A stretch of DNA of 64,000 nucleotides from Pterobdella sp. o SKG-2022 (Eukaryota > Annelida > Clitellata > Hirudinida > Piscicolidae). Positions 63,991-64,000 of the stretch are shown here, piece after piece (within the stretch, counting starts at the first letter, position 1; each line of letters starts with the position of its first letter). The stretch spans positions 28,552,807 through 28,616,806 of the forward strand of contig OZ038321.1 in assembly GCA_964035795.1 (NCBI GenBank). The letters are read 5' to 3'. The position numbers were made by a program, and so were the translations under genes. The notes under the pieces were generated by a model that was given only the letters and a program-made list of their open reading frames with translations, was not told the origin of the DNA and searched no databases.

Positions 63991-64000
63991 AGAATTCTAA

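Overview
This window is animal nuclear DNA: AT-rich, with short multi-exon genes, GT-AG introns, many microsatellites and degenerate retroelements. The gene set (GOSR1, RRP7, E2F, gelsolin-like, TMEM50, CHMP5, IMP3) is metazoan. The three-domain gelsolin ends in a form (TDHPLVPVHVIKEGQ) that I associate with annelid and mollusc actin modulators, so a spiralian, perhaps a leech-like annelid, is my inference. Most genes were assembled here exon by exon from translation plus matching splice phases.

Layout. 0-4.1 kb: end of an NYN-domain ribonuclease gene (+), a GPI-anchored Ly6/uPAR protein (-) and an unidentified coiled-coil gene (-). 4.3-7.9 kb: a decayed APE-type LINE with a 2A-like motif. 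8.1-12.1 kb: an unknown Ser/Lys-rich protein gene (-) head-to-head with GOSR1 (+); the two start codons are 41 bp apart. 13.3-15.1 kb: an RRP7-like gene lacking the RNA-binding N-terminal half. 16.0-17.9 kb: E2F of the E2F4/5 type. 18.5-19.4 kb: a small membrane protein (-) divergent from a possible respiratory-chain exon (+). 19.6-30.1 kb: gene-poor, with three LINE remnants, a tRNA-headed SINE, a ~0.8 kb GGA tract and a 34-bp AT-rich tandem array.

32.6-37.8 kb: a protein with an interrupted alpha-crystallin/HSP20-like domain, whose intron holds a Penelope-like element (PLE1). 39.3-52.5 kb: a gelsolin-like gene (-) with a 7-nt first coding exon; an intron holds an R4/Dong-like LINE set between AAT arrays. 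52.95-54.14 kb: a ~22-bp minisatellite. 54.8-59.9 kb: TMEM50 (-), whose last intron holds PLE2. 60.4-62.4 kb: CHMP5 (-). 62.75 kb onward: IMP3 (+), running off the window.

The most unusual structure is the pair of Penelope-like elements. Each is bounded by long terminal inverted repeats, and the two share a second repeat just outside the 5' inverted repeat. PLE2 also carries an intact 164-codon ORF of unknown identity upstream of its reverse transcriptase. Other signals are a marked excess of the palindrome TGACGTCA, and one SINE head joined to two unrelated tails. The host genes are housekeeping functions (Golgi and endosomal trafficking, ribosome biogenesis, cell cycle, actin severing) and do not form one pathway.
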